In this document: one piece after another, positions 9,466 through 19,393 of the stretch
Layout: the number at the start of each line of letters is the position of its first letter
How positions within the stretch are numbered: the stretch's first letter is position 1
IMG/VR virus record: IMGVR_UViG_3300035670_000304
Location: 1 to 50,895 of that record
Length of the DNA: 50,895 nucleotides
Strand: one strand, 5' to 3'
Origin: a virus
Notes under the pieces: model-generated
Database searches by the model: none
The model's input: the letters and a program-made list of their open reading frames with translations, nothing else
What the model was told of the DNA's origin: nothing
Translations under genes and position numbers: made by a program

Positions 9466-10164
9466 ATGACAGAAAACAAACGTAAAAAAAGTCACACTGA
9501 TTTAGAATGTGTGCAAGTAGGTTTTGCAAATGGTATTGCACCTGGTTTTCCACTTACCGAAAGAGAAAAATGGGATATGGTAGAAAATGCTGCTTATGCT
9601 TATGGTAAATTTTTAGATGCTCTAGGTTGTGATTGGAAAAATGATCCAAACTCACAAGATACACCTCGACGTGTAGCTAAAGCATATGTATTTGATTTAT
9701 GGAAAGGCAGATACGATGAAATGTCTGAAATTACATCTTTCCCATCAGACGGATATGATGGTATTGTAATTGAAAGAAATATTCCATTAACTTCAATGTG
9801 TTCACATCACCATCAAACAATTGGAGGAGTTGTACATATTGGGTATGTAGTTGGAGAACATGGTAGGGTAATTGGCCTATCTAAACTAAACCGCATTGTA
9901 GAATTATTTGGCCGTAGAGGGGCCATTCAAGAACAATTAACATCAGCCATCCACAATGCTGTAAACAAAATCTGTGAGAACAATAGAGGTGTAATCGTTA
10001 CAACTGTAGCAACACATAATTGTGTATCTTGTAGAGGTGTTAAACACCAAGGGGCCTCAATGGTCACAACAAAAGCATCAGGTGTGTTTATGGACAATAA
10101 CAATCAAGCACGTAAAGAATTTTTTGATTCATTAAAAATTAATAACGGAGGACACCAAATATGA
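9466..10164 (+). CDS. folE: GTP cyclohydrolase I (FolE family)
   Basis: 232 aa, close to the usual ~220. Converts GTP to 7,8-dihydroneopterin triphosphate, entry point for folate and for 7-deazaguanine (preQ0/queuosine) pathways. Motifs: DTPRRVAKAY (65-74); the zinc/active-site segment MCSHHHQTIGG with Cys112 and His114-116; VIGLSKLNRIVELFGRR (135-151); and THNCVSCRGVKHQG, where Cys186 aligns with the third zinc ligand. It overlaps the start of the next gene by 4 bases, so the two are coupled. In phages FolE usually serves 7-deazaguanine DNA modification or nucleotide/folate supply; no QueC/D/E or DpdA partner is in this window, so which applies is open. Confidence 0.93.
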   Translation: MTENKRKKSHTDLECVQVGFANGIAPGFPLTEREKWDMVENAAYAYGKFLDALGCDWKNDPNSQDTPRRVAKAYVFDLWKGRYDEMSEITSFPSDGYDGIVIERNIPLTSMCSHHHQTIGGVVHIGYVVGEHGRVIGLSKLNRIVELFGRRGAIQEQLTSAIHNAVNKICENNRGVIVTTVATHNCVSCRGVKHQGASMVTTKASGVFMDNNNQARKEFFDSLKINNGGHQI

Positions 10165-10778
10165 ACTCATTAGAACAAAAACAAGAAGAGCTAATTAAAG
10201 TCCTGTATGGACAAATGATAGATTTATCTTTAATGTCCAAAATTGAACTTGGAAATGATGTTATCACTAAAATTAGAGAACTTCAAAATGACATATATGA
10301 CCTTACAGATGAAACCTATGTACCCTTTATATCAGAAGTTGAAGAGTTTAATGCTATAATGGGGAAACCTAATAATTATAACCCGGTCATTCCCGATGAG
10401 AAGGAGTGGATGTTTGTTTATAATTTTATTTTGGAGGAACTTGAAGAATACAAACACGCTTGTCAAACCGGGAATATTGTTGAAATTCTTGATGCTCTGT
10501 GTGACATCACGTATGTTTCCTTGGGCAATGGGGCTATGCTACATGGCCTTAAGGATAAAGTATGGCCGGCGTATCAAGAAGTACAAGCGTCAAATCTTAG
10601 CAAAGCTTGTACAAGCGAGGAGGAAGCACAAGATACCGTTAGAGTACGGTCCGAAGAGCAAAAAGAACCATGTCACTATGAAAAGGTTGGAGAGTATTAT
10701 ATCGTCTATAGAACGCGTGATAGAAAAGTAATGAAAAACATAAATTACTTTAGACCTGATCTAAGCAAATTTTTCTAA
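10161..10778 (+). CDS. MazG-like NTP pyrophosphohydrolase (all-alpha NTP-PPase)
   Basis: 205 aa. The central helix pair carries the MazG/HisE-type acidic motif: ILEELEEYKHACQTG (E-E-x-x-E) followed by NIVEILDALCDITYVSLGNG (E-x-x-D-A-x-x-D), with the downstream SNLSKA segment that contacts substrate in this superfamily. These enzymes hydrolyse (d)NTPs to (d)NMP and pyrophosphate and in phages clean the nucleotide pool. The C-terminal ~50 residues (HYEKVGEYYIVYRTRDRKVMKN) are an added domain of unknown role. It is coupled to the upstream folE-type gene by a 4-base overlap, consistent with a nucleotide metabolism unit. Confidence 0.75.
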   Translation: MNSLEQKQEELIKVLYGQMIDLSLMSKIELGNDVITKIRELQNDIYDLTDETYVPFISEVEEFNAIMGKPNNYNPVIPDEKEWMFVYNFILEELEEYKHACQTGNIVEILDALCDITYVSLGNGAMLHGLKDKVWPAYQEVQASNLSKACTSEEEAQDTVRVRSEEQKEPCHYEKVGEYYIVYRTRDRKVMKNINYFRPDLSKFF

Positions 10779-10790
10779 TATGTATAAATA
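10779..10790 (+). promoter_or_regulatory. T4-late-like promoter motif
   Basis: TATGTATAAATA, including a perfect TATAAATA, begins at the stop of the upstream gene and ends 8 bases before the ATG at 10799. If it works like a T4 late promoter, transcription would begin at or next to the start codon, giving an almost leaderless late mRNA for the tagged protein. Confidence 0.55.
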
Positions 10791-10798
10791 AAAATAAA

Positions 10799-11248
10799 AT
10801 GAACAAAGAAACACTTAGAATGCAAATGTTGGCTGGAATCATTACTGAAAGCCAATATAAAACAATACTAAATGAAAATGCTCCTGCTTGGGATGATTAT
10901 GAAGGATATGAATTAATTCTTCAAATGTATTTTGATGATTATGATTTAGAAGATCCTCAAACTTTTAAAGATGAGGTATATGATAATGGAGATGTTCAAA
11001 ATAATTTAGCTTTAGACATTGCTAAAAGAGCAGGATTTGAAGGAGATTTAGGAGACTTAATTAATGATGATGAATTCAATAGATATTGTAACGGTTTAGC
11101 TAAATTATTCTTATTACAATATGGTGCTGATATGGGGGTTGTTGATGAAAATGATCCTGAATATAAGAATGAACTTAGACAAACTAATAATTGGGTTGAT
11201 TCTTATGGGGATAAATTTGATGATCTTCCTACAAAGAATTTTGATTAA
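10799..11248 (+). CDS. Tagged small acidic protein (candidate capsid-targeted), paralogue of 16088
   Basis: 149 aa. It begins MNKETLRMQMLAGIITES, the tag shared by many genes here; I-T-E at its end fits the (L/I)-x-E cut site of T4-type prohead protease. The rest is strongly acidic. The C-terminal ~75 residues (AGFEGDLGDLINDDEF, LFLLQYGADMGVV, DPEYKNEL) match the C-terminal half of the 315-aa product at 16088 (AGFDKDIIYVNEDIG, IFLLQYGAETGVV, DPEYNKRL), so they form one small paralogous family. A late-type motif lies upstream and a terminator/promoter downstream, making a self-contained cassette before the polymerase gene. Function of the body is unknown. Confidence 0.7.
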   Translation: MNKETLRMQMLAGIITESQYKTILNENAPAWDDYEGYELILQMYFDDYDLEDPQTFKDEVYDNGDVQNNLALDIAKRAGFEGDLGDLINDDEFNRYCNGLAKLFLLQYGADMGVVDENDPEYKNELRQTNNWVDSYGDKFDDLPTKNFD

Positions 11249-11266
11249 ATTTAAATAAAACTCTTA

Positions 11267-11304
11267 AAAAAGCTTGCCTAACCGCAGGCTTTTTCTTATT
11301 TTTA
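11267..11304 (+). promoter_or_regulatory. Terminator hairpin nested inside a -33/-7 promoter
   Basis: Stem AAAAAGCTTGC (11267-11277) pairs with GCAGGCTTTTT (11284-11294) with one G-T wobble, then a T run: an intrinsic-terminator shape. CTTG at 11273-11276 lies in the 5' arm and is followed after exactly 20 bases by TATTTTTA (11297-11304), a promoter for the polymerase gene at 11319. Closely similar sequences occur at 14520 and 25401. Confidence 0.7.
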
Positions 11305-11318
11305 TATAAATTAAGTCT

Positions 11319-14048
11319 ATGTATCAAAGTGTTTTTTATAACAGATTACCCGGAGAAGATCAATGGCATTACTATCTAAGGGACGATAAAAAAGGAATAC
11401 ATAAATTCCAATATTGGCCTACTCTATATAAACTAGATGATGAAGGAGAACACACAACACTCTTTGGTGAAAGATGTTCTCCTATCTCTGGTAAAGTAGA
11501 TAAAAAAGATCCTACTATATATGAAAAAGATATTGACCGTGAATTAGTAATCTTAAGAGATTTATACTACCAGACAGATGAAATGCCTTCCTATCATAAT
11601 ACAATTTATTTAGATATTGAGATTGAAATTTTAGGAGCACTTACACCACAAACGATTAAAGAAGCAAACGCTGAAATAACCGCCATCGCTTTAATTGACA
11701 CTACAACTAAAGAAAAAATATGTTTTATTTTAGATAAAGCCGGCAAGATTGAAGAGTTAAATCAAGATGGTAAAGTAGTTGTACCTTGTCCTGATGAGAA
11801 TACTTTACTACGTAAATTTTTAAATAAATGGGAACAAATGGATCCTACCATCGTTGTAGGATATAACAGTGATTTCTTTGATATTCCGTATTTATATTAC
11901 AGAATTAAAAAACGTTTAGGAGACGAGGTAAACCGTTTATCTCCTGTGGGTAAAATTGAAGAAATACCATCTCAACCAAATTCGCCGATTCGTATCGGAT
12001 TAGTTAATTGCCTCGACTTTATGCATTTACTTCGTAAGTATATCATGAAGGAAGAATCATCATATAAATTAGGTGATATTGGAACTAAATACGCTAAGTT
12101 AGGTAAAATTGAATATAATGGTAATTTAGATGCTTTATTTAGAGAAGACCCAATTAAATTTATAGACTATAACATTCGAGATGTTGAGATTATAGAGGCA
12201 TTAGAGGAAAAATTAAAATTTATTGAATTAACAATCCTAATATCTCACCTATGCCATACACCATATGAATCTATCTATTACAACACAGCATTAAATGAGG
12301 GTGCTATTTTAACATATTTAAAACGTAAAGGTATTATTGCACCAAATAAACCTACTACTACGAACCCTTCGATTAGAGAATTAGAGTTAGGGGACCCTGT
12401 TCAACATCAACGAGGTACCCCAACGATTGAAGGTATAGTTTATAGTTTTGAAGAAAATCAAGTTATAGTTAAAACAGCAGCTGGAAAATATATTCAACGC
12501 AACTCTAAAACAATAAAGAAAAAAGATAGTTATGCTGGAGGATACTTACTAGACCCTATACCTGGATTATACTCAGATGTAAGTGACTTGGACTTTACCT
12601 CACTATATCCCTCAATTATTAAATCACTTAATTTAGGTATTGAAACTTTAATGGGTAGGATTGTTACAAAAAATAACTACGAACAATACAACTCATTAGA
12701 ACAACTTAAAAAACTTGATCCTGAACAAAACATCCATATACAAAAATTAAACCGTAAAACCTACAAATTAAAAGATGCTACAATACCTGCAGCTGCTTTA
12801 ATTCGTTTAATAGAAGACAATGGATGGACAATATCTGCTAGTGGAGCATTTTTTACAACTGATAAAAAAAGTATTGCTTGTGAAGTACTAGAGGATTGGT
12901 TTGAACAGAGGGAACATTATAGGGCATTAAAGAAAAAAGCAGGTAAAGCAGAAGATTGGGCAAATTATAAATTATATGATTTGTACCAAATGGCATTTAA
13001 AATCTTACAAAACGCCTTATATGGTACATACGCTATTAACTCATGGCGCTTTACCGATGGAGCTAAAATATGCTCATCAGCTATTACAAACAGCGGACAA
13101 AGACTAACTAAAGAATCAATTGCTTATGTAAACCAATATATCTCAGACCAACTAAACATAGATCCTCGAACATTTGTTATTGCATCAGATACAGATTCCT
13201 TATATATGGAATTAACAGATTTATTAAAACATAGAAACCCTGATTTAAATTATGAAGACCGTGAAGAGAAAATTAAACGGCTATTAGTTTTAACAAGTGA
13301 ATTACAAACAGTAGCAAACACAAACTTAAACAATATTACTCAAGATCTATTTAATATGCATGGTAAACATTACTTTGAATTAAAACAAGAAGTAATTGCT
13401 GAAAAAGCATATTGGTCTGGTAAACGTCGTTACGCAATGTATATTGTAAACAAAGAAGGTGTTGAGATTGAAGAATTAGAGATGAAAGGTTTAGATATTA
13501 TGAAATCAAACTTTCCTCCATATTTTAAAAACTTTGGAGAAGAATTAATTAAATCTATCCTGTTTAGTAAACCAAAAGAAGATATAGATAAATTTGTAAT
13601 GGATTTTAAAAATTCAATGCAAACTGTAGAATGGATAAAGTTGCTTAAACCAATGGGATTAAAGAAAATGGGTGAGTATATTGAACGTAAACCTATGCCT
13701 GGTGAATTATTCTCTAAATTGAAATTAAAATGCCCAATTAATACTAAAGCAGCAATCATCTATAATGATTTTTTACGACATAAAAATCTTCATATAAAAT
13801 ATCCTGAATTTACAATTGGAGATAAAATGTATATTGCTTATTTAAAACAAAACCCGTACCATATAGATGTAATAGGATATAACGGATATAATGACCCACC
13901 TGAAATTACAGAATTAATCAACAGATATATTGACCGTGATGGTTTATTTGATAGTGTTATTAGAAACAAATTAGAAGGCGTTTATAATGACATTGGATGG
14001 TCTTTGAACTTGAATCCGTTTAAAGCAAAATTTTTTAACTTTTCATAA
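11319..14048 (+). CDS. Replicative family B DNA polymerase with 3'-5' exonuclease (T4 gp43-like)
   Basis: 909 aa, near T4 gp43 (898). Exonuclease motifs: Exo I D99-I-E101 (YLDIEIE), Exo II N183..FFD188 (GYNSDFFD), Exo III Y284..D288 (DYNIRDVE). Polymerase motifs: A DFTSLYPSII with D425, B K561..NALYG569, C DTDS 624-627 (ASDTDSLY). All catalytic acids are present. Between the exonuclease and motif A, residues about 360-405 form a small beta-rich insert (GDPVQHQRGT..VIVKTAAGKY) that looks like an SH3/KOW-type barrel. The C-terminus ends FKAKFFNFS, like the clamp-binding tail of T4 polymerase. The sliding clamp gene follows at 14560 and the clamp loader at 20607 and 21962. Confidence 0.95.
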   Translation: MYQSVFYNRLPGEDQWHYYLRDDKKGIHKFQYWPTLYKLDDEGEHTTLFGERCSPISGKVDKKDPTIYEKDIDRELVILRDLYYQTDEMPSYHNTIYLDIEIEILGALTPQTIKEANAEITAIALIDTTTKEKICFILDKAGKIEELNQDGKVVVPCPDENTLLRKFLNKWEQMDPTIVVGYNSDFFDIPYLYYRIKKRLGDEVNRLSPVGKIEEIPSQPNSPIRIGLVNCLDFMHLLRKYIMKEESSYKLGDIGTKYAKLGKIEYNGNLDALFREDPIKFIDYNIRDVEIIEALEEKLKFIELTILISHLCHTPYESIYYNTALNEGAILTYLKRKGIIAPNKPTTTNPSIRELELGDPVQHQRGTPTIEGIVYSFEENQVIVKTAAGKYIQRNSKTIKKKDSYAGGYLLDPIPGLYSDVSDLDFTSLYPSIIKSLNLGIETLMGRIVTKNNYEQYNSLEQLKKLDPEQNIHIQKLNRKTYKLKDATIPAAALIRLIEDNGWTISASGAFFTTDKKSIACEVLEDWFEQREHYRALKKKAGKAEDWANYKLYDLYQMAFKILQNALYGTYAINSWRFTDGAKICSSAITNSGQRLTKESIAYVNQYISDQLNIDPRTFVIASDTDSLYMELTDLLKHRNPDLNYEDREEKIKRLLVLTSELQTVANTNLNNITQDLFNMHGKHYFELKQEVIAEKAYWSGKRRYAMYIVNKEGVEIEELEMKGLDIMKSNFPPYFKNFGEELIKSILFSKPKEDIDKFVMDFKNSMQTVEWIKLLKPMGLKKMGEYIERKPMPGELFSKLKLKCPINTKAAIIYNDFLRHKNLHIKYPEFTIGDKMYIAYLKQNPYHIDVIGYNGYNDPPEITELINRYIDRDGLFDSVIRNKLEGVYNDIGWSLNLNPFKAKFFNFS

Positions 14049-14060
14049 TATGTATAATAA
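14049..14060 (+). promoter_or_regulatory. T4-late-like promoter motif
   Basis: TATGTATAATAA sits directly after the polymerase stop and 13 bases before the ATG at 14074. An in-frame ATG at 14050 lies inside the motif, so it is unlikely to be the true start. Confidence 0.5.
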
Positions 14061-14073
14061 AAACCTAAATAAA

Positions 14074-14499
14074 ATGACACAAGAACAACTTAGAATGCAA
14101 GTACTAGCTGGTATCATCACTGAAAGCCAGTATAAAAGAAAATTAAGTGAAGGTAAATTTAGTGAGTTTATTAAAAATACTTTTACTTCTGCAACTAAAA
14201 ATCAAGAATTAGCACAAGACGCTGCTGAAGCTGCTGAAGCTGCAGCTCAAAAGGCATCAGATGATGAAGTTGCTAAATTAGAAGCTTTAGTAAGTGACCC
14301 TAAATTTAAAGAAGAATTAATAAAAACATCAAAAGACTTATCCTCAAAAGCTGAAGATACTGCTTTTAGCACAACAGGAGATAGAAGCAATGCCCAATAT
14401 GTGTATGCCTCAGGTATGGCTGAATATCTTAAAGCAAAAGGGATTAACCCTGATGTTATAAAAACTTTTAGTGATGTTTTAGCCAATGCTATGAAGTAA
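14074..14499 (+). CDS. Tagged Ala-rich helical protein (candidate capsid-targeted)
   Basis: 141 aa from the chosen start. The upstream in-frame ATG (14050) is rejected because it lies within the promoter-like motif and because starting at 14074 puts the tag (MTQEQLRMQVLAGIITES) at the N-terminus, as in the other family members. The body is predicted helical with an Ala/Glu-rich stretch (QDAAEAAEAAAQKASDDEVAKLEAL), possibly a coiled coil. No enzyme motif. It sits alone between the polymerase and clamp genes, with a late-type motif before and a terminator/promoter after. If cleaved after I-T-E, about 124 residues would remain. Function unknown. Confidence 0.7.
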   Translation: MTQEQLRMQVLAGIITESQYKRKLSEGKFSEFIKNTFTSATKNQELAQDAAEAAEAAAQKASDDEVAKLEALVSDPKFKEELIKTSKDLSSKAEDTAFSTTGDRSNAQYVYASGMAEYLKAKGINPDVIKTFSDVLANAMK

Positions 14500-14519
14500 T
14501 TATTTAAAATAAATTTAAG

Positions 14520-14555
14520 AAAGCTTGCCTACCAGCAGGCTTTTTCTTATCTTTA
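14520..14555 (+). promoter_or_regulatory. Terminator hairpin nested inside a -33/-7 promoter
   Basis: AAAGCTTGC (14520-14528) pairs with GCAGGCTTT (14535-14543), followed by TTTC. CTTG at 14524-14527, then exactly 20 bases, then TATCTTTA at 14548-14555; the clamp ATG follows after only 4 bases, so the early transcript would be leaderless or nearly so. Confidence 0.7.
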
Positions 14556-14559
14556 ACAT

Positions 14560-15294
14560 ATGGTAAATAAATTAGTTCTACAATCAGTTATAAACAAATA
14601 CTACTTGGGAGAAAATGAATCCGTCAAGTGGAAAATCAAAGATAAAACACTTACCATTGACTTTATGTCTGTAAATAAAGAAGTCATTGGTAAAATTGTA
14701 CATCAAAACTTTGATGTAGAGGACAGTGAATTGGCTATCTTTGATACAAAGAAATTTTTAAATTTATTAAGCATCACTCAAGGTGATTTAATGTTTAACT
14801 TAGAAAAAGGTAAAAATGTTTACACTAAATTACACTTTGCAGATGCTTCCTTTAACTTAACATATGCTTTAGCAGACCCTTTATTGATTGGGAAAGTAGG
14901 TTCTGTAACGGAACCAGAGTGGGATGCAGTTTTGCCTTTAGAAAAAGAATTTGTTGATAATTTAGTTAAAGCAAAGAATGCTTTATCTGGGGTTGATGCA
15001 ATGACTGTTTCTATAGACGTTGATATGCAAGGAGATAATATGTGTGTGTTTACTTTTGGAGACGAAAAAGGTCATAACAATAAAATCACATATCAAATGT
15101 ATGGTAAAATCAAATATGAAAAAGTAGAAATACCATTCAACTCAGATATGCTTCGAAATATTTTAAAGGAAAATAAAGATTTAGAGGAAGGTTTTATATT
15201 TTTAAGCTATCAAGGTTTGATGAAACTTGAATTTAAATCAGAAGACACTATGTGTGAATATTACATGGTACGTAAAGAGGAATCAGCTTTTTAG
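14560..15294 (+). CDS. DNA polymerase sliding clamp (T4 gp45-like)
   Basis: 244 aa against 228 for T4 gp45. The beginning (VLQSVINKYYLGENESVKWKIKDKTLTI) and the DTKKFLNLLSI segment resemble T4-type clamps, as does the end (LSYQGLMKLEF, then MCEYYMV). The protein would form a trimeric ring that tethers the polymerase encoded immediately upstream. In T4 the clamp is also the activator of late transcription, relevant here because T4-late-like motifs precede many genes. It starts 4 bases after a TATCTTTA promoter element. Identification rests on sequence resemblance and context with polymerase and clamp-loader genes. Confidence 0.85.
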   Translation: MVNKLVLQSVINKYYLGENESVKWKIKDKTLTIDFMSVNKEVIGKIVHQNFDVEDSELAIFDTKKFLNLLSITQGDLMFNLEKGKNVYTKLHFADASFNLTYALADPLLIGKVGSVTEPEWDAVLPLEKEFVDNLVKAKNALSGVDAMTVSIDVDMQGDNMCVFTFGDEKGHNNKITYQMYGKIKYEKVEIPFNSDMLRNILKENKDLEEGFIFLSYQGLMKLEFKSEDTMCEYYMVRKEESAF

Positions 15295-15304
15295 TATGTA
15301 TAAA
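15295..15304 (+). promoter_or_regulatory. T4-late-like motif abutting a start codon
   Basis: TATGTATAAA ends one base before the ATG at 15306. A T4-type late transcript would start inside the gene, so either initiation occurs nearer the motif, the motif also acts in translation, or the true start is a later Met. The conserved tag upstream of Met8 argues for the first ATG. Confidence 0.4.
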
Positions 15305-15346
15305 CATGGATAAGGAATTTAAACGCATGCAAGAGTTAGCAGGATT
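15301..15346 (+). repeat. 46-bp direct repeat, copy 1
   Basis: The segment spanning the start codon and first 13 codons of the gene at 15306 is repeated exactly at 15693-15738 at the start of the next gene, 392 bases away. It marks a recent duplication of the tag-coding region or of a whole gene. Confidence 0.85.
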
Positions 15347-15695
15347 GAATGAAATTAAAATTAACCAGCCTGCTCCTGTATTTAAAACAAATGATCAATT
15401 TGTTAAATATTTAGAAAAAAATTCTAAATTTAGAAAAGAACTTATAAATACTATTTTTAACTCACCTAATTTTAATAAAAGTGATGACCCATCTTGGGAA
15501 GATGTAAGACAAGGATGGATTAATAACCCTATAGAAAGGTTTACAGACTTTAATGAAGAAGATGAACTTATGATTGATGATAATAATGATAACAGAATAT
15601 ACATCTCAATAAACCCAATGAGTAGTGATCCAACAGCATTTGCTTCTTTTGAAGTAAAATTACCTCCAAATAAATTTTACTGTGAATATTATTAA
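15306..15695 (+). CDS. Tagged small acidic protein (candidate capsid-targeted)
   Basis: 129 aa starting MDKEFKRMQELAGLNEIKI; the tag ends L-N-E, fitting the prohead-protease consensus (L/I)-x-E. The following IKIN segment is shared with the genes at 15698 and 24535. The body is acidic, with a DEDELMIDDNNDNR-like patch and no recognised domain (NSPNFNKSDDPSWEDVRQGWINNPIERF). It is first in a row of three tagged genes between the clamp gene and the GroES/EL unit, with a 2-base gap to the next. Function unknown. Confidence 0.7.
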   Translation: MDKEFKRMQELAGLNEIKINQPAPVFKTNDQFVKYLEKNSKFRKELINTIFNSPNFNKSDDPSWEDVRQGWINNPIERFTDFNEEDELMIDDNNDNRIYISINPMSSDPTAFASFEVKLPPNKFYCEYY

Positions 15696-15738
15696 ACATG
15701 GATAAGGAATTTAAACGCATGCAAGAGTTAGCAGGATT
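15693..15738 (+). repeat. 46-bp direct repeat, copy 2
   Basis: Identical to 15301-15346. The two copies diverge immediately after the codon for the tag glycine (LAGLNE versus LAGLDE), and the gene bodies downstream are different, so the repeat behaves like a shuffled N-terminal module. Confidence 0.85.
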
Positions 15739-16081
15739 AGATGAAATTAAAATCAATAAACCTACATCTAATTTAGATATTCTTAACAGAATGTTAGAAC
15801 CTGATGAATACGATGACTACATTCTCAGTGCTATTGTTACACAAGATTCATTAGAAGACTGGATGGACTATGAAGGTCTAGATGAAAATGAACCAGATGA
15901 TGCTGAAAAGATACAATTAGGTAAAATATATTTTGCATGGAAAAGCAGAAATGATATTTATACATTTACTGTAAGTGATGAAGAAGATGCAGGTGATATA
16001 GTTTTTCCTAAACCATACAAAAGCGCTATAACATATGGGTTAGGAGATAGTCTTGTTCAAATAATAATGCATAATTTTTAA
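15698..16081 (+). CDS. Tagged small acidic protein (candidate capsid-targeted)
   Basis: 127 aa starting MDKEFKRMQELAGLDEIKI with the tag ending L-D-E. The next residues NKPTSNLDILNRMLEPDEYDDY resemble an internal segment of the 287-aa protein at 24535 (NKPTSLLDNLLWTPELYNFF), so the two share a domain. The remainder (GKIYFAWKSRNDIYTFTVSDEEDAGDIVFPKP) is acidic with possible beta structure. It shares the first 41 coding bases exactly with the preceding gene. Function unknown. Confidence 0.7.
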   Translation: MDKEFKRMQELAGLDEIKINKPTSNLDILNRMLEPDEYDDYILSAIVTQDSLEDWMDYEGLDENEPDDAEKIQLGKIYFAWKSRNDIYTFTVSDEEDAGDIVFPKPYKSAITYGLGDSLVQIIMHNF

Positions 16082-16087
16082 GATATT

Positions 16088-17035
16088 ATGAATAAAGAAT
16101 TTTTACGTATGCAAAAATTAGCTGGCTTAACCGAGATTAAAGTTACCAGCCCACTTAGTGCAGATAAAAATGCAACAATAAAAGATAACTTAAAAGGTTG
16201 GTTAAGATACCAACTAACACAATTTGACACACACCCAGAAAACCCATATTGGAAAGGTATTGATACTGTATTAAAAAGTAAAAAAGTTTATGATTATATC
16301 TTAAGTCAACTCCAAGAAATAATAAGCGAAGAAAACCCAGAAGATGAAGATGATTATAATTCATTAGAAATGATACTTTGGGATACTATAGAATTAGAAG
16401 TAATGGATTATTTCTTCCCTATCTTTATTAAAAATTTAAAAAATAACGAAATAAATATTAGCCGAAATACAATAGATCCAAAACCATTCCCACACTTTAT
16501 ACTAGACCCTAAATCCCCAGAAATAAATAAAGCTCATATATATAAAAGTGATAAACCAGGTTGGGATAAATACCCTCAATATAAATCATTAATAAAAAAT
16601 AAATATGTTGATATTTATGATTTAAATAATCCTGAAGAATTTCGAGACCAAATAATACTAGACACAGCTGATCCTATAAATGAGTTAGCTGAAGATATAG
16701 TTGAGAAAGCTGGGTTTGATAAAGATATTATATATGTTAATGAGGATATTGGTTTATATTGTAATCTTTTAGCTACAATATTTTTATTACAGTATGGAGC
16801 AGAAACAGGAGTTGTTAGTAAAGATGATCCTGAATATAATAAAAGGTTAAAAGATGCTATTGAGTATATAGGAGGAGAATATAAAAGTAAATTTAAAGAT
16901 GGTTTATATTATTATTACTTAAACTATGAAGAAGCATTTGATTTGTTAGATTTTAAAAGTGATATAAATGAGAATGTTTATGATGCGTTTGAACGTTTTT
17001 GTGAAAAAGGTGATTTTGATCTTTATGATATATAA
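16088..17035 (+). CDS. Tagged acidic protein (candidate capsid-targeted), paralogue of 10799
   Basis: 315 aa starting MNKEFLRMQKLAGLTEIKV; the tag ends L-T-E. The N-terminal half (RYQLTQFDTHPENPYWKGIDTVLKSKKVYDYIL) is unique here. The region around residues 205-275 (DIVEKAGFDKDIIYVNEDIGLYCNLLATIFLLQYGAETGVVSKDDPEY) is homologous to the 149-aa tagged product at 10799. Last of three tagged genes; a YTTG-N20-TATATTAA promoter for the chaperonin unit follows. No enzyme motif is seen, and the function is unknown. Confidence 0.7.
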   Translation: MNKEFLRMQKLAGLTEIKVTSPLSADKNATIKDNLKGWLRYQLTQFDTHPENPYWKGIDTVLKSKKVYDYILSQLQEIISEENPEDEDDYNSLEMILWDTIELEVMDYFFPIFIKNLKNNEINISRNTIDPKPFPHFILDPKSPEINKAHIYKSDKPGWDKYPQYKSLIKNKYVDIYDLNNPEEFRDQIILDTADPINELAEDIVEKAGFDKDIIYVNEDIGLYCNLLATIFLLQYGAETGVVSKDDPEYNKRLKDAIEYIGGEYKSKFKDGLYYYYLNYEEAFDLLDFKSDINENVYDAFERFCEKGDFDLYDI

Positions 17036-17046
17036 TTTAAAAACAA

Positions 17047-17080
17047 CTTGATTTTTAAAAATAGTTTTCGTATATTAAAG
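17047..17080 (+). promoter_or_regulatory. Bacteroidota-type -33/-7 promoter
   Basis: CTTG at 17047-17050, 20 bases, then TATATTAAAG at 17071-17080. It lies between the tagged gene ending at 17035 and the GRPAK/GroES/GroEL unit. The spacer contains the palindrome ATTTTTAAAAAT, similar to T-tract/A-tract spacers at other sites. Confidence 0.65.
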
Positions 17081-17100
17081 TTATAAATTTAAAGTAAGTT

Positions 17101-17453
17101 ATGGCAGAAACAAAAAGCAAAGGTCGTCCTGCTAAGGACGAAAATGACACACAATCAAATTATTGTACAATTAAAGACCCTTTAATTGAACCTTACTACA
17201 TTGTAAAAGACTCATCTAACTTTACAGTAATGGAAAAAAAAATTGCTGAAAAAGGATTTAGGGGAGCTGAAGCATCTGGTAAGGAAAGAGAAAACGTTGT
17301 AGGATATTATACAAGTTTTTCAAATGCTTTAAATCGCATCGCAAAAGAAAAATTCTATGTAAATCAAAATGATTATTCTTCAATTAAAGAATATATCGCT
17401 ACATGGAACATAGTTAAAGAAGGAATAGAATCAATGTTAAATAAAATAGAAAT

Positions 17454-17457
<4 letters not shown>
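17101..17457 (+). CDS. Unknown protein with GRPAK N-terminus
   Basis: 118 aa. It starts MAETKSKGRPAKDEND, with an AT-hook-like GRP core similar to the 94-aa protein at 9180, then a compact region (YYIVKDSSNFTVMEKKIAEKGFRG..VVGYYTSFSNALNRIAKEKFYVNQNDYSSIKEYI) that is probably alpha/beta. It overlaps the GroES start by 4 bases and is first in the chaperonin transcript. Comparable small proteins with GRP starts occur in other phages as hypotheticals; I do not know the function. Confidence 0.65.
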
Positions 17458-19392
<1,935 letters not shown>

Positions 19393-19393
19393 T

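Noticed and set aside
10396-10731. 111-aa + strand open frame inside the MazG-like gene
   Set aside because: Lies wholly inside 10161-10778 in another frame; the MazG motif frame explains the region.
14050-14073. In-frame ATG upstream of the tagged gene at 14074
   Set aside because: It lies inside the TATGTATAATAA motif and would put eight extra residues before the otherwise N-terminal tag.
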